Positions 30,087 to 39,344 of a stretch of 64,000 nt of DNA are shown piece by piece (positions within the stretch are counted from its first letter, which is position 1; every line of letters begins with the position of its first letter). The DNA lies in contig NZ_OY761553.1 in the NCBI RefSeq assembly GCF_963664735.1, positions 635,303 through 699,302 of the forward strand, read 5' to 3'. Both the position numbers and the translations under genes were made by a program. The notes beneath the pieces were generated by a model. That model worked only from the letters and a program-made list of their open reading frames with translations. It did no database searches and was not told where the DNA came from. The DNA comes from an uncultured Cohaesibacter sp. Its GTDB lineage: Bacteria > Pseudomonadota > Alphaproteobacteria > Rhizobiales > Cohaesibacteraceae.

Positions 30087-30878
30087 TCAAGGCTGATTGC
30101 ATTTGAGCGTCAGCATGACCGGGACGTGATCTGAAGGTTTTTCCCAGTCGCGGGTTTCCTTCTGGATTTCGCAAGTCTTGAGCATGTCAGCTGCTTCTGG
30201 TGAAAGCAGGTGGTGGTCAATGCGAATGCCCATATTGCGTGGCCATGCTCCTGCTTGATAATCCCAGAATGAATATTGATGCGGCGTTGCGTTGCAGGCG
30301 CGAAAAGCATCAGTCAGTCCGACAGCCTTCAATTCTCTGAACAGGTCAAGTGTCTCGGTTCGATAAAGCGCATCGCCCCACCATGCATCGTGATCATGTA
30401 CGTCATCGGCGGAAGGAATAGCATTATAATCGCCGCAAAGGACAAATGCTTCTTCAAGGGAGAGGCGTTGCTTTGACCAGCCGATCAGCCTGCGCATCCA
30501 TCCAAGCTTGTAGGGGTATTTTTCGGTGTCAACCGGATTGCCGTTCGGCAGATAGAGGCTCACCACGCGCAGTGGGCCCTTGTCGGTTGAAAATACGCCT
30601 TCGATGAAGCGCGCCTGTTCGTCACTGTCATCTCCGGGTAGGCCGCGATTGACTTCTTCGAATGGGAGGCGCGAGAGCAAGGCTACGCCGTTGAAGCTCT
30701 TCTGGCCGTGGGTCTCTACATTGTAGCCAAGCGATTCTATGTCTGTCCGAGGGAAGGCTTCGTCGACGGACTTGATCTCTTGCAGGCAAGCGATATCAGG
30801 CTTTTCTTCTTCCAACCAGCGCAGCAGGTTTGGGTGTCGGGCTTTGATGCCGTTTATGTTCCAAGTGGCAATGCGCAT
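30087..30878 (-). CDS. xthA: Exodeoxyribonuclease III
   Basis: An AP endonuclease/3'-exonuclease of the ExoIII family used in base excision repair. The 263-aa protein starts MRIATWNINGIKAR, with LQEIKSVDEAFP (metal-binding glutamate), LCGDYNAIPSADDVHD, and the C-terminal MGIRIDHHLLSP and PSDHVPVML carrying the catalytic Asp-His. Length is typical. It follows erpA on the minus strand by about 70 bases. Confidence 0.96.
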   Translation of the reverse strand: MRIATWNINGIKARHPNLLRWLEEEKPDIACLQEIKSVDEAFPRTDIESLGYNVETHGQKSFNGVALLSRLPFEEVNRGLPGDDSDEQARFIEGVFSTDKGPLRVVSLYLPNGNPVDTEKYPYKLGWMRRLIGWSKQRLSLEEAFVLCGDYNAIPSADDVHDHDAWWGDALYRTETLDLFRELKAVGLTDAFRACNATPHQYSFWDYQAGAWPRNMGIRIDHHLLSPEAADMLKTCEIQKETRDWEKPSDHVPVMLTLKCNQP

Positions 30879-30950
30879 GGTGGCCTCATAATCTGGACAG
30901 AGATGTGAGCTTGCTGCTCACATCCTCATTATTGGAATGGGATCTTGCTC

Positions 30951-31280
30951 CTAGATCGAAAAACTGGTGCCACAGCCACAAGACGCGCTGGCCATCGGGT
31001 TCTTGATCTGGAACGACTGCCCCATCAGGTCGCTGATGAAATCAACTTCAGCACCATCCATATATTGCAAAGACATAGGATCGAAAAGGACGATTGCCCC
31101 GTCCTTGTTGATGATCAGGTCGTCGTCTTCGCTTTTTGTCACGATATCATAGTTATACTGGAATCCTGAGCAGCCACCGCCACTCACGGATATGCGGAGC
31201 ATTGATCCTTCTTTTTCCTTGGAAAGGATGGTGGCGATTCGCTTGATGGCGCTATCTGTCACGGTTATCGGGTTTGACAT
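30951..31280 (-). CDS. erpA: Iron-sulfur cluster insertion protein ErpA
   Basis: An A-type carrier of the HesB/IscA family that delivers Fe-S clusters to apoproteins. The 109-aa protein has the three conserved cysteines in GGGCSGFQY and SCGCGTSFS, the DPMSLQYMDGAEVDF region and an N-terminal TDSAIKRIATIL. The C-G-C-G near the C-terminus is diagnostic. In Rhizobiales this gene is the standard divergent neighbour of dgt. LipA in this window is a typical client of such carriers, though no specific pairing is shown. Confidence 0.95.
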   Translation of the reverse strand: MSNPITVTDSAIKRIATILSKEKEGSMLRISVSGGGCSGFQYNYDIVTKSEDDDLIINKDGAIVLFDPMSLQYMDGAEVDFISDLMGQSFQIKNPMASASCGCGTSFSI

Positions 31281-31508
31281 TTGGATGATCCTGTCTCATT
31301 TTCCATCCGAACAAGTACTGAGTCATGTTTTTTGAGGCTTAAATGCTTGTCGGGGACTTTTGGTCCTGTTTGTTCGCATGAAATATGTCAATCTGACTTG
31401 AAGCCTTCATAAAGGCTACTCTTTGCTTTGATAGTTAAGATCAAAATAGGCCAAGTCAACCATTTTGGTTGGGTTTCGCAAATATCTTGAGTTTGGAATG
31501 GAAGAATA

Positions 31509-32723
31509 ATGATACCTGCGATTGGATTTGGTGCGCAGCCGCGCGCACGTTACGCAGTTCAACCGGATGAGAGCAAAGGGCGCTTGTTTTTCGAAGCTGC
31601 CAGCCCGACCCGAACGCCATTTCAGCGGGATCGCGACCGTATCATTCATTCTTCCGCATTTCGCCGTTTGCAGGCCAAGACGCAGGTGTTTCTCTATCAT
31701 GAAGGGGACATGTTCCGTACGCGCTTGACCCATACGCTTGAGGTCTCTCAAATCGCGCGGTCGATCGCTCGCGCTCTGTCTGTTGACGAGGATCTGGCCG
31801 AGGCGCTGGCATTGTCCCATGATCTGGGGCACACGCCTTTCGGTCATGCCGGTGAACGGGCGCTTGACGGTGTCATGAAGCCCTATGGCGGGTTTGATCA
31901 TAATGCGCAGTCTTTGCGAGCGGTTACGGCGCTTGAGCAATGTTATGCCGAGCATGACGGCCTGAACCTCAGCTGGGAAACCCTTGAAGGGCTGGTCAAG
32001 CATAATGGACCGTTGACGGACAAGGACGGGAACGGCATTGGCCATTATGAAAGTGGGCTGCCTTACGCCATTCGCGTCTATGCCGAACAGCAGGATCTGA
32101 TGCTCTGGTCCTATGCCAGCATAGAAGCGCAGGCGGCGGCGATTGCTGATGATATCGCCTATAATTCCCATGACATTGATGATGGTCTCAGGGCCATGCT
32201 GATCTCTCTTGATCAGCTTCGTGACGTGCCATTGGTCTGCGATATCCTGCGGGAAGTGGAAAGCGTCTATCCCGGGCTTTCGGAAGAGAGAACGGCTCAT
32301 GAAATTGTGCGTCGGCTTATCACGCGGCTGGTGGAAGATGTGATCAAGACATCCATGGGTAATTTGTCCCGTCTTGCGCCTCAATCGGTTGATGATGTGC
32401 GCAATGCACCCCATACCATCGTGTGTTTTTCGGAAGAAATGTTTGAGGCTGTTTCAGGAATCAGACGTTTTCTGTTCGATAATGTTTATCGAGAACATAG
32501 CGTTATGCAGATCATGCGCAACGCTGAGCTGGTGCTCAGGGATCTGTTTGTGTATCACTTTGAAGCGCCGGATATGATGCCACTGAATTGGCAATTTGAT
32601 CTTGATGGTGCGCCAGAGAAGCTGGTTGCGCGACGAGTGGCAGACTATGTGGCTGGTATGACAGACCGTTTTGCTATTCAGGAGCATCAACGTCTGTTTG
32701 ACGTTACTCCCGATTTGGGTTAG
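31509..32723 (+). CDS. dgt: Deoxyguanosinetriphosphate triphosphohydrolase-like protein
   Basis: An HD-domain dNTP triphosphohydrolase that cleaves dNTPs to nucleosides and triphosphate. The 404-aa protein shows the family opening (DRDRIIHSSAFRRLQAKTQVF), the HD motif residues in RLTHTLEVSQIARSIA and SHDLGHTPFGHAGERAL, and the DDIAYNSHDIDDGL segment. Length fits the shorter Dgt-like clade rather than E. coli Dgt (about 505 aa). The ATG is preceded by GGAATGGAAG. It begins the plus-strand dgt-argS-SPOR-scp-tat series. Confidence 0.95.
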   Translation: MIPAIGFGAQPRARYAVQPDESKGRLFFEAASPTRTPFQRDRDRIIHSSAFRRLQAKTQVFLYHEGDMFRTRLTHTLEVSQIARSIARALSVDEDLAEALALSHDLGHTPFGHAGERALDGVMKPYGGFDHNAQSLRAVTALEQCYAEHDGLNLSWETLEGLVKHNGPLTDKDGNGIGHYESGLPYAIRVYAEQQDLMLWSYASIEAQAAAIADDIAYNSHDIDDGLRAMLISLDQLRDVPLVCDILREVESVYPGLSEERTAHEIVRRLITRLVEDVIKTSMGNLSRLAPQSVDDVRNAPHTIVCFSEEMFEAVSGIRRFLFDNVYREHSVMQIMRNAELVLRDLFVYHFEAPDMMPLNWQFDLDGAPEKLVARRVADYVAGMTDRFAIQEHQRLFDVTPDLG

Positions 32724-32825
32724 AGCGTATCTCCAAACACTTGGATTTTTCGAAAGCTGGATTCTAAGCTTGGCCCTATGCCAAAATGAACTTGTTTTCG
32801 AACGATCCCACTTCTTACCGCCTTT

Positions 32826-32839
32826 CGAGCTGCAGCTCG
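32826..32839 (+). other. Perfect 14-bp palindrome in the dgt-argS gap
   Basis: CGAGCTGCAGCTCG reads the same on both strands. It is in the 200-base gap between dgt and argS, about 85 bases before the argS start, 20 bases upstream of a terminator-like hairpin. It could be an operator or part of an RNA structure in the argS leader. Confidence 0.3.
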
Positions 32840-32859
32840 CAAATGGTGCCAGTTTTTTT

Positions 32860-32877
32860 GAGACCGCGTCTCTTTTT
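32860..32877 (+). terminator. Small terminator-like hairpin in the dgt-argS gap
   Basis: GAGAC (32860-32864), CGC loop, GTCTC (32868-32872), then TTTTT. The stem is short, but the run of T before it gives extra A-T pairs. It could end dgt transcription or attenuate argS. Confidence 0.5.
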
Positions 32878-32923
32878 CAAGATGATAGCTTGGTTGCTGG
32901 CCCAAGATCAGACAGGACTGAAG

Positions 32924-34684
32924 ATGAACGTCTTTACTATTTTTACCGACCGGGTCAAAGAAGCAATCAAGCAGTGTGCATTGGCTACGCGAGATGGTTC
33001 GGAGCTGGATCTGTCTCGCGTGATTGTCGAGCCTCCGCGCGATTCTGCCCATGGTGATCTGGCAACCAACGCAGCCATGGTTCTGTCTAAGCAGGTTGGA
33101 ATGAAGCCGCGGGATGTGGCGGAACGTATTGCGGGCAGTCTTGTCAAGGACAAGGATGTCGCCAAGGTTGATGTTGCCGGGCCGGGCTTTATCAATATGA
33201 CGCTGGCTGATGATTTTTGGCGCGGTCTTGTGTCAACAATCGTTGCAACCGGCGCCGCCTATGGTCGTTGCAATCTGGGGGGCGGTGAGAAAATCAACGT
33301 CGAATATGTTTCTGCAAACCCGACAGGCCCGATGCATGTGGGGCATACGCGTGGTGCAGTGCTGGGCGACTGTATCGCCAATTTGCTTGATTTCGCCGGT
33401 TTTGACGTGTGCCGCGAATATTATATCAATGACGCAGGCACGCAGGTGGATGTTTTGGCGCGTTCTGCATTCTTGCGCTATTGTGAAGCTCTCGGCGATG
33501 ATATCGGAACCATTCCTGATGGCCTTTATCCTGGAGACTATCTGGTGCCTGTCGGAGAAGCTCTGGCCAAGGAACATGGTGACAAGCTCAAACTGGCCAG
33601 CGAAGAAGAATGGCTGCCTATGGTCCGTCTCTTTGCAGTTAATGCGATGATGGACATGATCCGTGGTGATCTGGCAGCGCTGAATGTCAAGCATGATGTT
33701 TTCTTCTCAGAGAGAAGCCTTATTCACGGTGAAAAGGACCGTGTGAAGGAAGCCATCGAATGGCTGACCGACAAAGGACATGTCTATGTCGGCACATTGC
33801 CGCCGCCCAAAGGCCAGCTTCCTGATGACTGGGAAGACCGTGAACAGACCCTGTTCCGCTCTACAGAATTTGGCGACGATATCGATCGGCCTCTGAAGAA
33901 GTCCGACGGCAGCAATACCTATTTTGCCAATGACATTGCCTACCATTTCGACAAGTTCAAGCGCGGTTACTCCAAGCAGGTCGATATTCTGGGGGCTGAC
34001 CATGGCGGTTATGTGAAGCGGTTGAAATCCGCAGTGGCCGCGATCACACAAGGGCAGGGCGGTCTTGAGGTCAAGATCTGCCAGCTGGTCAACCTGATGC
34101 GGAATGGCGAACAACTCAAGATGTCCAAACGTGCGGGTAATTTTATTACGCTGCGCGACGTGGTTGAAGAAGTTGGTGTCGACGCTGTGCGTTTTATGAT
34201 GATGTATCGCAAGTCTGAGGTAACGATTGACTTTGATTTTGCCAAAGTTACAGAGCAGAGCAAAGATAATCCGGTTTTCTACGTGCAATATGCCCATGCT
34301 CGGACAGCTTCCATTTTCCGACAGGCTGCAAGTGAAGTTCCTCATCTTTCTGTCGGGCCAGAAGATCTAGCAAAGGCAGATCTAAGTGCTATAAATGACG
34401 AGCTTGAACTGGCGTTAATCAGAAAATTGTCTGAATATCCACGTATAGTTGAGGGTGCAGCGGAAACACAAGAGCCTCACAGAGTTGCGTTTTACCTGTA
34501 TGATCTTGCGGGATATTTCCATGCTGTGTGGAACAAGGGCAAGGAAATGCCGCAATTACGTTTTATTAACGTTAAAGATGAGAAAATGACTCTAGCGCGC
34601 TTGGCTCTTGTTCAGGCTGTGGCCACGGTAATCGGTTCTGGCCTCAGTCTGCTTGGTGTAACGGCACCTGAAGAAATGCGTTAG
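32924..34684 (+). CDS. argS: Arginyl-tRNA synthetase
   Basis: ArgS charges tRNA-Arg. The 586-aa class I synthetase has the N-terminal Add1 tRNA-binding region, the HIGH-like signature in [17 protein letters not shown], the KMSKS-like region in [16 protein letters not shown], and the DALR anticodon-binding C-terminus ([15 protein letters not shown]). The start is the ATG at 32924 ([11 protein letters not shown]), preceded by AGGACTGAAG; in-frame starts upstream would add an unlikely Phe/Leu-rich stretch and cross the terminator-like hairpin. Length is standard. Confidence 0.97.
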   Translation: MNVFTIFTDRVKEAIKQCALATRDGSELDLSRVIVEPPRDSAHGDLATNAAMVLSKQVGMKPRDVAERIAGSLVKDKDVAKVDVAGPGFINMTLADDFWRGLVSTIVATGAAYGRCNLGGGEKINVEYVSANPTGPMHVGHTRGAVLGDCIANLLDFAGFDVCREYYINDAGTQVDVLARSAFLRYCEALGDDIGTIPDGLYPGDYLVPVGEALAKEHGDKLKLASEEEWLPMVRLFAVNAMMDMIRGDLAALNVKHDVFFSERSLIHGEKDRVKEAIEWLTDKGHVYVGTLPPPKGQLPDDWEDREQTLFRSTEFGDDIDRPLKKSDGSNTYFANDIAYHFDKFKRGYSKQVDILGADHGGYVKRLKSAVAAITQGQGGLEVKICQLVNLMRNGEQLKMSKRAGNFITLRDVVEEVGVDAVRFMMMYRKSEVTIDFDFAKVTEQSKDNPVFYVQYAHARTASIFRQAASEVPHLSVGPEDLAKADLSAINDELELALIRKLSEYPRIVEGAAETQEPHRVAFYLYDLAGYFHAVWNKGKEMPQLRFINVKDEKMTLARLALVQAVATVIGSGLSLLGVTAPEEMR

Positions 34685-34763
34685 TTCGGTTACCGGTCAT
34701 TTCTCAAGACAAAGCTTTGCCAGGCAATACGAGTTAAGTGTATGAATGAAAAGGCAAATCGTC

Positions 34764-35789
34764 ATGTCTGATCCTAATGACAAGAAGCCACAATCACCCG
34801 CATCAAGCTGGTCCGATCCTGATCGTCAGACTCGTGACAAAGCAAATGCGGGTCCGGTTATGGAAGATCCCTTGGCTGAACTTGATCGAATCGTCAGTGG
34901 CGGTTTTGGTCATGAAACAGGCCAGCAGAGTGGTGCTTCTGTTTCTGCTGATGATTTGCGGTCCCTTGAAGAGGAATTAATTAGAGAGTTGCGTGGACAT
35001 CAACAGGATGTTGGTGACCTTGCGCCTGCGTCTCCTGCGACGCGGCAGGCACCTCAAGTGGATGTTCCTCAAGATGATTCGATGGTTAGGCCTCATCCCC
35101 TGTCACAGAACAGACCGGGTGTGCAGGCACAACCAACCGTTCCGGCCGCTTCGCGAGAAACGCAGGATCCAAGGGGCTATGTCCCTGAAGCTCCCGTGTA
35201 TCGTGAGCCTGAAGTGCGTGCGGAACCGTTCGAAACGGAAGCTCGCAGATCTGCTCCCGAGCCCTCAGTTGGGAATGATGCGACACGCAGTTCCGGGTTG
35301 GATGATTGGAGTTCATTGTTTGATGATCTTGGTCCTGCTGCTTCTTCGGCCTCGACGGCTGGGGGCAGGCGAGATGAACGTATCGATCCATATCCTCAGG
35401 AGCCGACCGATCGTGATGACGGTTTGCCGACAAGTGGCAGCTATGGCCAACTTAGTCGCCGTGCTGCACCTAAGGTCGATATGCGCGAAGAAGAAGATGC
35501 TTATCAAGCTGCTGATTCAGAAAGTCAGGCTCCGGATGTGGTTGCAGATGATCTCCGTTATGCTCAGCCGCCAAAGCAGCCAAGCTATGACAAGGGGTCT
35601 TACGCTGCGGCCAAACCTGATTATCGATCATCTCTCGGAGCTGATCGTGAACCTGAAGTCGACCAATGCGGGACTATCGACCCGGCACTGGTGCTGCAGA
35701 TGTTGCCTCGGGCGCTGTGCGAGAGGCTGTCATGCCTTCTAGTTGGAGCAATCAACGACATCAGGAAGAGCCTGTCTCCGATCCTATGA
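34764..35789 (+). CDS. SPOR-domain protein, N-terminal cytoplasmic part (reading frame broken)
   Basis: This 341-codon frame holds the cytoplasmic half of a SPOR-domain cell-envelope protein. It starts MSDPNDKKPQSP after AAGG, and contains the rhizobial motifs DPLAELDRIVSGGF and DLRSLEEELIRELRG, then a long Pro/Glu/Asp/Arg-rich linker. It lacks a membrane segment. Near base 35663 the plausible protein moves to the next frame (see the following entry): after EPEVD the sequence here changes character to a Cys/Leu-rich tail (QMLPRALCERLSCLL) and stops. One extra C in the CC at 35663-35664 would join the two frames as D-P-M-R-D-Y. I infer that the two frames are one gene with a one-base deletion or a sequencing error. 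Confidence 0.75.
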   Translation: MSDPNDKKPQSPASSWSDPDRQTRDKANAGPVMEDPLAELDRIVSGGFGHETGQQSGASVSADDLRSLEEELIRELRGHQQDVGDLAPASPATRQAPQVDVPQDDSMVRPHPLSQNRPGVQAQPTVPAASRETQDPRGYVPEAPVYREPEVRAEPFETEARRSAPEPSVGNDATRSSGLDDWSSLFDDLGPAASSASTAGGRRDERIDPYPQEPTDRDDGLPTSGSYGQLSRRAAPKVDMREEEDAYQAADSESQAPDVVADDLRYAQPPKQPSYDKGSYAAAKPDYRSSLGADREPEVDQCGTIDPALVLQMLPRALCERLSCLLVGAINDIRKSLSPIL

Positions 35790-37417
35790 GTGGCTACAGA
35801 GCAAACGCTCCCGCTGTAGGAGGACGTGATGTGCCTTATGGTGCGGCTCCTCAGTCGTCGCGATATGCTCCTGAAGTGTCTCATCAAGCACCGTCTGGTG
35901 CTGATCTACCGGGTGATTATTATCCTGAGTCTCGCAGAGAGCCATCCGGCGCCTATGATGATGAACAGGGAATGCCCGGAAGTGCCCCGCGTGTTACCCC
36001 GGAAGATCCTTATGCGGCTTTCAATGATCCAAATTTGCCCGCCAGTTCTCAACCTTATCGCTCATATGCAGCCCCTTCGGTTGATAGACCGCGGGCGCCA
36101 AATGTGAATGTTGCTGGTCAAATTGACGATTACGCATCCTATGGTTCCGGACCCTCTTATCGTGATGCCGCTCCTCAAAGCTATGATCAGGGATATGCTG
36201 CAGGTCAGGGTGGATATGCGGATACGCCGGTTGACCCATATGACGACAATACAGAATCCTATGGAACCTATGCTGATCCGAATGTAGCTCAGGCCGATGC
36301 TGAAAGTCTTCCGAACTATCAAGACGAGGACTATACAACGCTTGAGACGGCTGCTGCCATGGCAGCTCCGCAACCAAAGCGCAAATCCCGCAAGGGGCTC
36401 TATGTTGCTACTGCTGCAGGTCTGGTGATCGTTGTTGGCGGTTTGCTTGCATGGGGATTCGGTCAGAGCGGCAATGACAGCACTGAAACGCCCGTCATTG
36501 AAGCCAATGCGGATCCGGTTAAAGAAACCCCCGAAGATCCCGGCGGGATTGTTGTGCCCAATCAGGATCAGACGGTTTATGACCGCATTGATGGCTCTGC
36601 CAGTGATGAAGGTCCTTCCAATCTGATGCCGGCAACTGAAAAGCCGTTGGATATGACAGCCGATGGTCAGTCGCCTCGGGTTATTCCTCTTTCCGGTGGT
36701 GAGGCTTCGGTTTCGCAGTCTGCGACAGATGCCGGGACTGAAAGCGGAGCTGTTGCGCCCAAGAGGGTTCGCACCGTCGTTGTCCGTCCTGATGGCACAT
36801 TCGTGACATCTTCTGAACCAACCGCTGCGCCAGAACAGCAACCGGCTCAGGCCACGAATCTTGATCAGCAGATGATGGACCTAACACCATCGGAGCAGGC
36901 CATGACACAGACCTACAATACGGATGTGAATGGTAGTTCGCTCAATGGGGCTGCGGCTCAGCCGGTGGTTGATGCAAACATGCCGTTGCCAAAATCCAAG
37001 CCTGCCGAGTTGGAAGCGCTTCAGGCCGCAGCACAGAGCAGTGCGCCTCAGGTGACGCAGCCAGTGGCTGTTCCAGTCGTTCCGCAGTCGACCAGTCAAG
37101 CTCCTTTGGTTTTGGCTCCTCCGGCAGCTATTCCGACACAGCAAGCAGTTGCGGCTCCTTCCTCTGGCGGAGGGTATACTGTTCAGGTTACTTCTCAGAG
37201 AACACCTGAGCAGGCACAGGCTAGCTATCGCAACATACAGGCGCAGCTAAGCAGCGTATTGGCCGGTTACGAACCTGACATCAAGAGAGCGGATCTGGGT
37301 GCTCGCGGTACGTATTATCGTGTGCGTGTCGGATCATTCCCTGATCAGGCTGGTGCCATTAATTTCTGTAACAGCATCAAAAATGCTGGTGGTGATTGTT
37401 TGGTCGCTCGGCAATAG
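35666..37417 (+). CDS. SPOR-domain protein, C-terminal part with membrane anchor and SPOR domain
   Basis: This frame continues the same protein. A Pro/Ser/Tyr/Asp-rich stretch leads to a single membrane segment at about residues 249-267 of this frame (GLYVATAAGLVIVVGGLLAW) preceded by basic KRKSRKG, then a long periplasmic linker and a C-terminal SPOR domain (about the last 75 residues, GGGYTVQVTSQRTPEQAQAS through YYRVRVGSFPDQAGAINF). SPOR domains bind denuded glycan strands at septa, so a role in cell division or wall remodelling is likely. The ATG at 35666 has no good ribosome-binding site, which supports the view that it is not an independent gene. A terminator follows. Confidence 0.85.
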   Translation: MRDYRPGTGAADVASGAVREAVMPSSWSNQRHQEEPVSDPMSGYRANAPAVGGRDVPYGAAPQSSRYAPEVSHQAPSGADLPGDYYPESRREPSGAYDDEQGMPGSAPRVTPEDPYAAFNDPNLPASSQPYRSYAAPSVDRPRAPNVNVAGQIDDYASYGSGPSYRDAAPQSYDQGYAAGQGGYADTPVDPYDDNTESYGTYADPNVAQADAESLPNYQDEDYTTLETAAAMAAPQPKRKSRKGLYVATAAGLVIVVGGLLAWGFGQSGNDSTETPVIEANADPVKETPEDPGGIVVPNQDQTVYDRIDGSASDEGPSNLMPATEKPLDMTADGQSPRVIPLSGGEASVSQSATDAGTESGAVAPKRVRTVVVRPDGTFVTSSEPTAAPEQQPAQATNLDQQMMDLTPSEQAMTQTYNTDVNGSSLNGAAAQPVVDANMPLPKSKPAELEALQAAAQSSAPQVTQPVAVPVVPQSTSQAPLVLAPPAAIPTQQAVAAPSSGGGYTVQVTSQRTPEQAQASYRNIQAQLSSVLAGYEPDIKRADLGARGTYYRVRVGSFPDQAGAINFCNSIKNAGGDCLVARQ

Positions 37418-37444
37418 GCTTCTGCTACAAATTCAGTGTTTGGA

Positions 37445-37475
37445 AATCCGGCTCTTGAGCCGGATTTTCTGTTTT
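37445..37475 (+). terminator. Intrinsic terminator after the SPOR gene
   Basis: AATCCGGC (37445-37452) pairs with GCCGGATT (37459-37466) around TCTTGA, followed by TTCTGTTTTG. Clear stem and T-rich tail. Confidence 0.75.
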
Positions 37476-37580
37476 GTGCGCTTGGTTTGTGGTCTGAAGA
37501 AAGATAGTCTTACCTATCGATGATTTGATGGCAGTCTATTTGGGCTGATTAGAATGTTCAGCGGATGGGTTTAATTCAGC

Positions 37581-38558
37581 ATGGTATCGCAAGGGGAAGG
37601 CAAGGGGGATCAAGAGTTGTCCGGCGACGCCACGCCTGCGGCAGATAGCCATGCTCCGCAACAGAGTGAGGGCACGGTTGCTGCCAAGCTTCCTTTTGAT
37701 GAGGCCCAAACCAAGGCTTCTGCGAGTATTGAGCAAAAGACCTTGGCTGCTCCAGACGCTTCCAATTCCGATTGGAGTGAGTTTGGTGAAGTCAATCTCG
37801 TTCCGAAAGCCGGTGTTGGGGAGCCTGCTCTCATCGTCGATGTTGAAGGATTTGAAGGACCCCTCGATTTTCTGCTTGCGTTAGCCAGAAAGCAAAAATT
37901 GGATCTGACCAAGATTTCCATTCTGGCGCTTGCCGAACAGTATCTTCTGTTTATCGAGCAGGCGCGAAAATTGCGATTGGAACTGGCGGCGGACTATCTC
38001 GTGATGGCGGCCTGGCTTGCCTATCTCAAATCGCGGTTGCTCATTCCTGATATGCCTTCTGAGGATGAACCAAGCGGTGAGGAACTTGCTGCGATGCTGG
38101 CTTTTCGTTTGCAGAAGCTTGAAGCCATGCGCAAGGCGGCTGGGCAGTTGATGGAACGGCAAAAGCTCGGTCAGGACTTTTTTCTGCGTGGCCAGCCTGA
38201 GGATATGTCGCTCATTCGGCGGCCGATGTTTTCAGCCTCATTGTATGATCTGTTGACCGGCTATGCTTCGCTCCGTCAAAGGCAAGCTGTTTCGCTGGTT
38301 CATGTGCGCAAACGAGAGGTCTGGTCTCTTCCTGAGGCACGGGAAGTTCTGGTTCGGCTTGTCGGCGGTATCAGGGATTGGACGCCAGTCGAAAAGATCC
38401 TGCGAGAATATCTCAAGCTGACCGACGTAAGGACGACGGCGTTGGCCAGTTCTTTCGCTGCGTCTCTCGAGCTGGTACGGGAGGGGCGTTTGGAGATCCG
38501 GCAAACCGAGGCATTCGGGACTATCTATATGCGTGGCAAACAGGGGGATGCTTCATGA
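37581..38558 (+). CDS. scpA: Segregation and condensation protein A
   Basis: ScpA is the kleisin that bridges SMC heads in the bacterial condensin. The 325-aa protein has an N-terminal Ala/Ser/Gln-rich extension of about 75 residues, then the ScpA core: FEGPLDFLLALARKQKLDLTKISI, EQYLLFIEQARKLRLELAADYLVMAAWLAYLKSRLL-type helices, and a C-terminal winged-helix region. The extension is longer than in Bacillus ScpA, a common trait in this class. The ribosome-binding site is weak. scpB starts inside the scpA stop (ATGA), so the two are translationally coupled. nagZ, usually between SPOR and scpA in Rhizobiales, is absent. Confidence 0.94.
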   Translation: MVSQGEGKGDQELSGDATPAADSHAPQQSEGTVAAKLPFDEAQTKASASIEQKTLAAPDASNSDWSEFGEVNLVPKAGVGEPALIVDVEGFEGPLDFLLALARKQKLDLTKISILALAEQYLLFIEQARKLRLELAADYLVMAAWLAYLKSRLLIPDMPSEDEPSGEELAAMLAFRLQKLEAMRKAAGQLMERQKLGQDFFLRGQPEDMSLIRRPMFSASLYDLLTGYASLRQRQAVSLVHVRKREVWSLPEAREVLVRLVGGIRDWTPVEKILREYLKLTDVRTTALASSFAASLELVREGRLEIRQTEAFGTIYMRGKQGDAS

Positions 38559-39289
38559 GCAAACAGGATCACAACCCGGAGGCCGAGGGCGATGAAAGCC
38601 GTGATGCTGAAGTGAATGTCGAGTTTGAAGCTCTTGCGAAAGAAGCTCGTTTTCAACTCAAGCGTATGGTTGAGGCATTGTTGTTTGCGAGCGCCGAGCC
38701 GATCTCCGAGCAGGAGATCTCCGCAAGATTACCAGACCGGGTGAATGTCGCTGCCATTTTGGCCCTTTTGAAAGAAGATTATAGAGACCGAGGTGTAAAC
38801 CTCATCGAGGTCAATGGAAAATGGCTGTTTCGAACGGCCAAGGACCTGTCGTTCATGATGCAGGCCGAGGCCATTGAGCCAAGAAGGCTGTCCCGTGCGG
38901 CTTTGGAAACTCTTGCCATCATTGCCTATCACCAGCCTGTCACGCGGGCAGAGATCGAGCAGATTCGTGGTGTTTCGGTAGCGCGAGGCACGCTTGATGT
39001 TTTAATGCAGACCGAGTGGATTCGCGTTAGAGGGCGGCGCCGTGTTCCCGGCCGTCCTGTCACCTACGGAACAAGCGAAAAGTTCCTCATTCATTTTGAC
39101 CTTTCTTCGATACAAGATCTGCCCGGTCTGGAAGAACTCAAAGGGACCGGAATGCTGGATTCGGCGCTTCCGCCAGCGTTTTCCATGCCGTCGCCCGATG
39201 ATAATGAAGATTTGGCAGATGACGAGGATCCTATTGAAGACAATTACGAATTGGATTTGGAGATGGTTGCGCTTGAAGAAGACGAGTGA
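38555..39289 (+). CDS. scpB: Segregation and condensation protein B
   Basis: ScpB dimers bind ScpA and complete the SMC condensin. The 244-aa protein has the ScpB winged-helix pair: RMVEALLFASAEPISEQEIS, then RLSRAALETLAIIAYHQPVTRAEIEQIRGV and GRPVTYGTSEKFLIHFDL. A highly acidic C-terminal tail (DDNEDLADDEDPIEDNYELD) follows. The start ATG at 38555 overlaps the scpA stop by four bases. Immediately after the stop lies a 36-base pure pyrimidine tract. Confidence 0.95.
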   Translation: MSKQDHNPEAEGDESRDAEVNVEFEALAKEARFQLKRMVEALLFASAEPISEQEISARLPDRVNVAAILALLKEDYRDRGVNLIEVNGKWLFRTAKDLSFMMQAEAIEPRRLSRAALETLAIIAYHQPVTRAEIEQIRGVSVARGTLDVLMQTEWIRVRGRRRVPGRPVTYGTSEKFLIHFDLSSIQDLPGLEELKGTGMLDSALPPAFSMPSPDDNEDLADDEDPIEDNYELDLEMVALEEDE

Positions 39290-39308
39290 CCAGGTTTCGT
39301 TGGTATTG

Positions 39309-39344
39309 TCTTCTTCTTCTTCCTCTTCCTCTTCCTCTTCTTTC
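39309..39344 (+). repeat. Uninterrupted 36-base pyrimidine tract with TTC and TCTTCC repeats
   Basis: From 39309 to 39344 the plus strand is made only of T and C, as TTC triplets followed by TTCCTC units. It starts about 20 bases after the scpB stop. Such a tract may form unusual DNA structure or be prone to slippage. On the opposite strand it reads as a run of GAA/GAG codons, which gives a meaningless Glu-rich frame. Confidence 0.85.

Noticed and set aside
31416-32414. 332-codon open frame on the minus strand opposite dgt
   Set aside because: Dgt has HD-domain motifs on the plus strand; the minus frame has no ribosome-binding site or recognisable domain.
32786-32923. Upstream extension of argS
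   Set aside because: The open frame crosses a terminator-like hairpin and lacks the ArgS N-terminal pattern; the ATG at 32924 with AGGACTGAAG fits the family.
35650-35690. Programmed -1 frameshift site in the SPOR gene
   Set aside because: No X XXY YYZ slippery heptamer or clear downstream pseudoknot was seen; a one-base deletion or sequencing error explains the data better.
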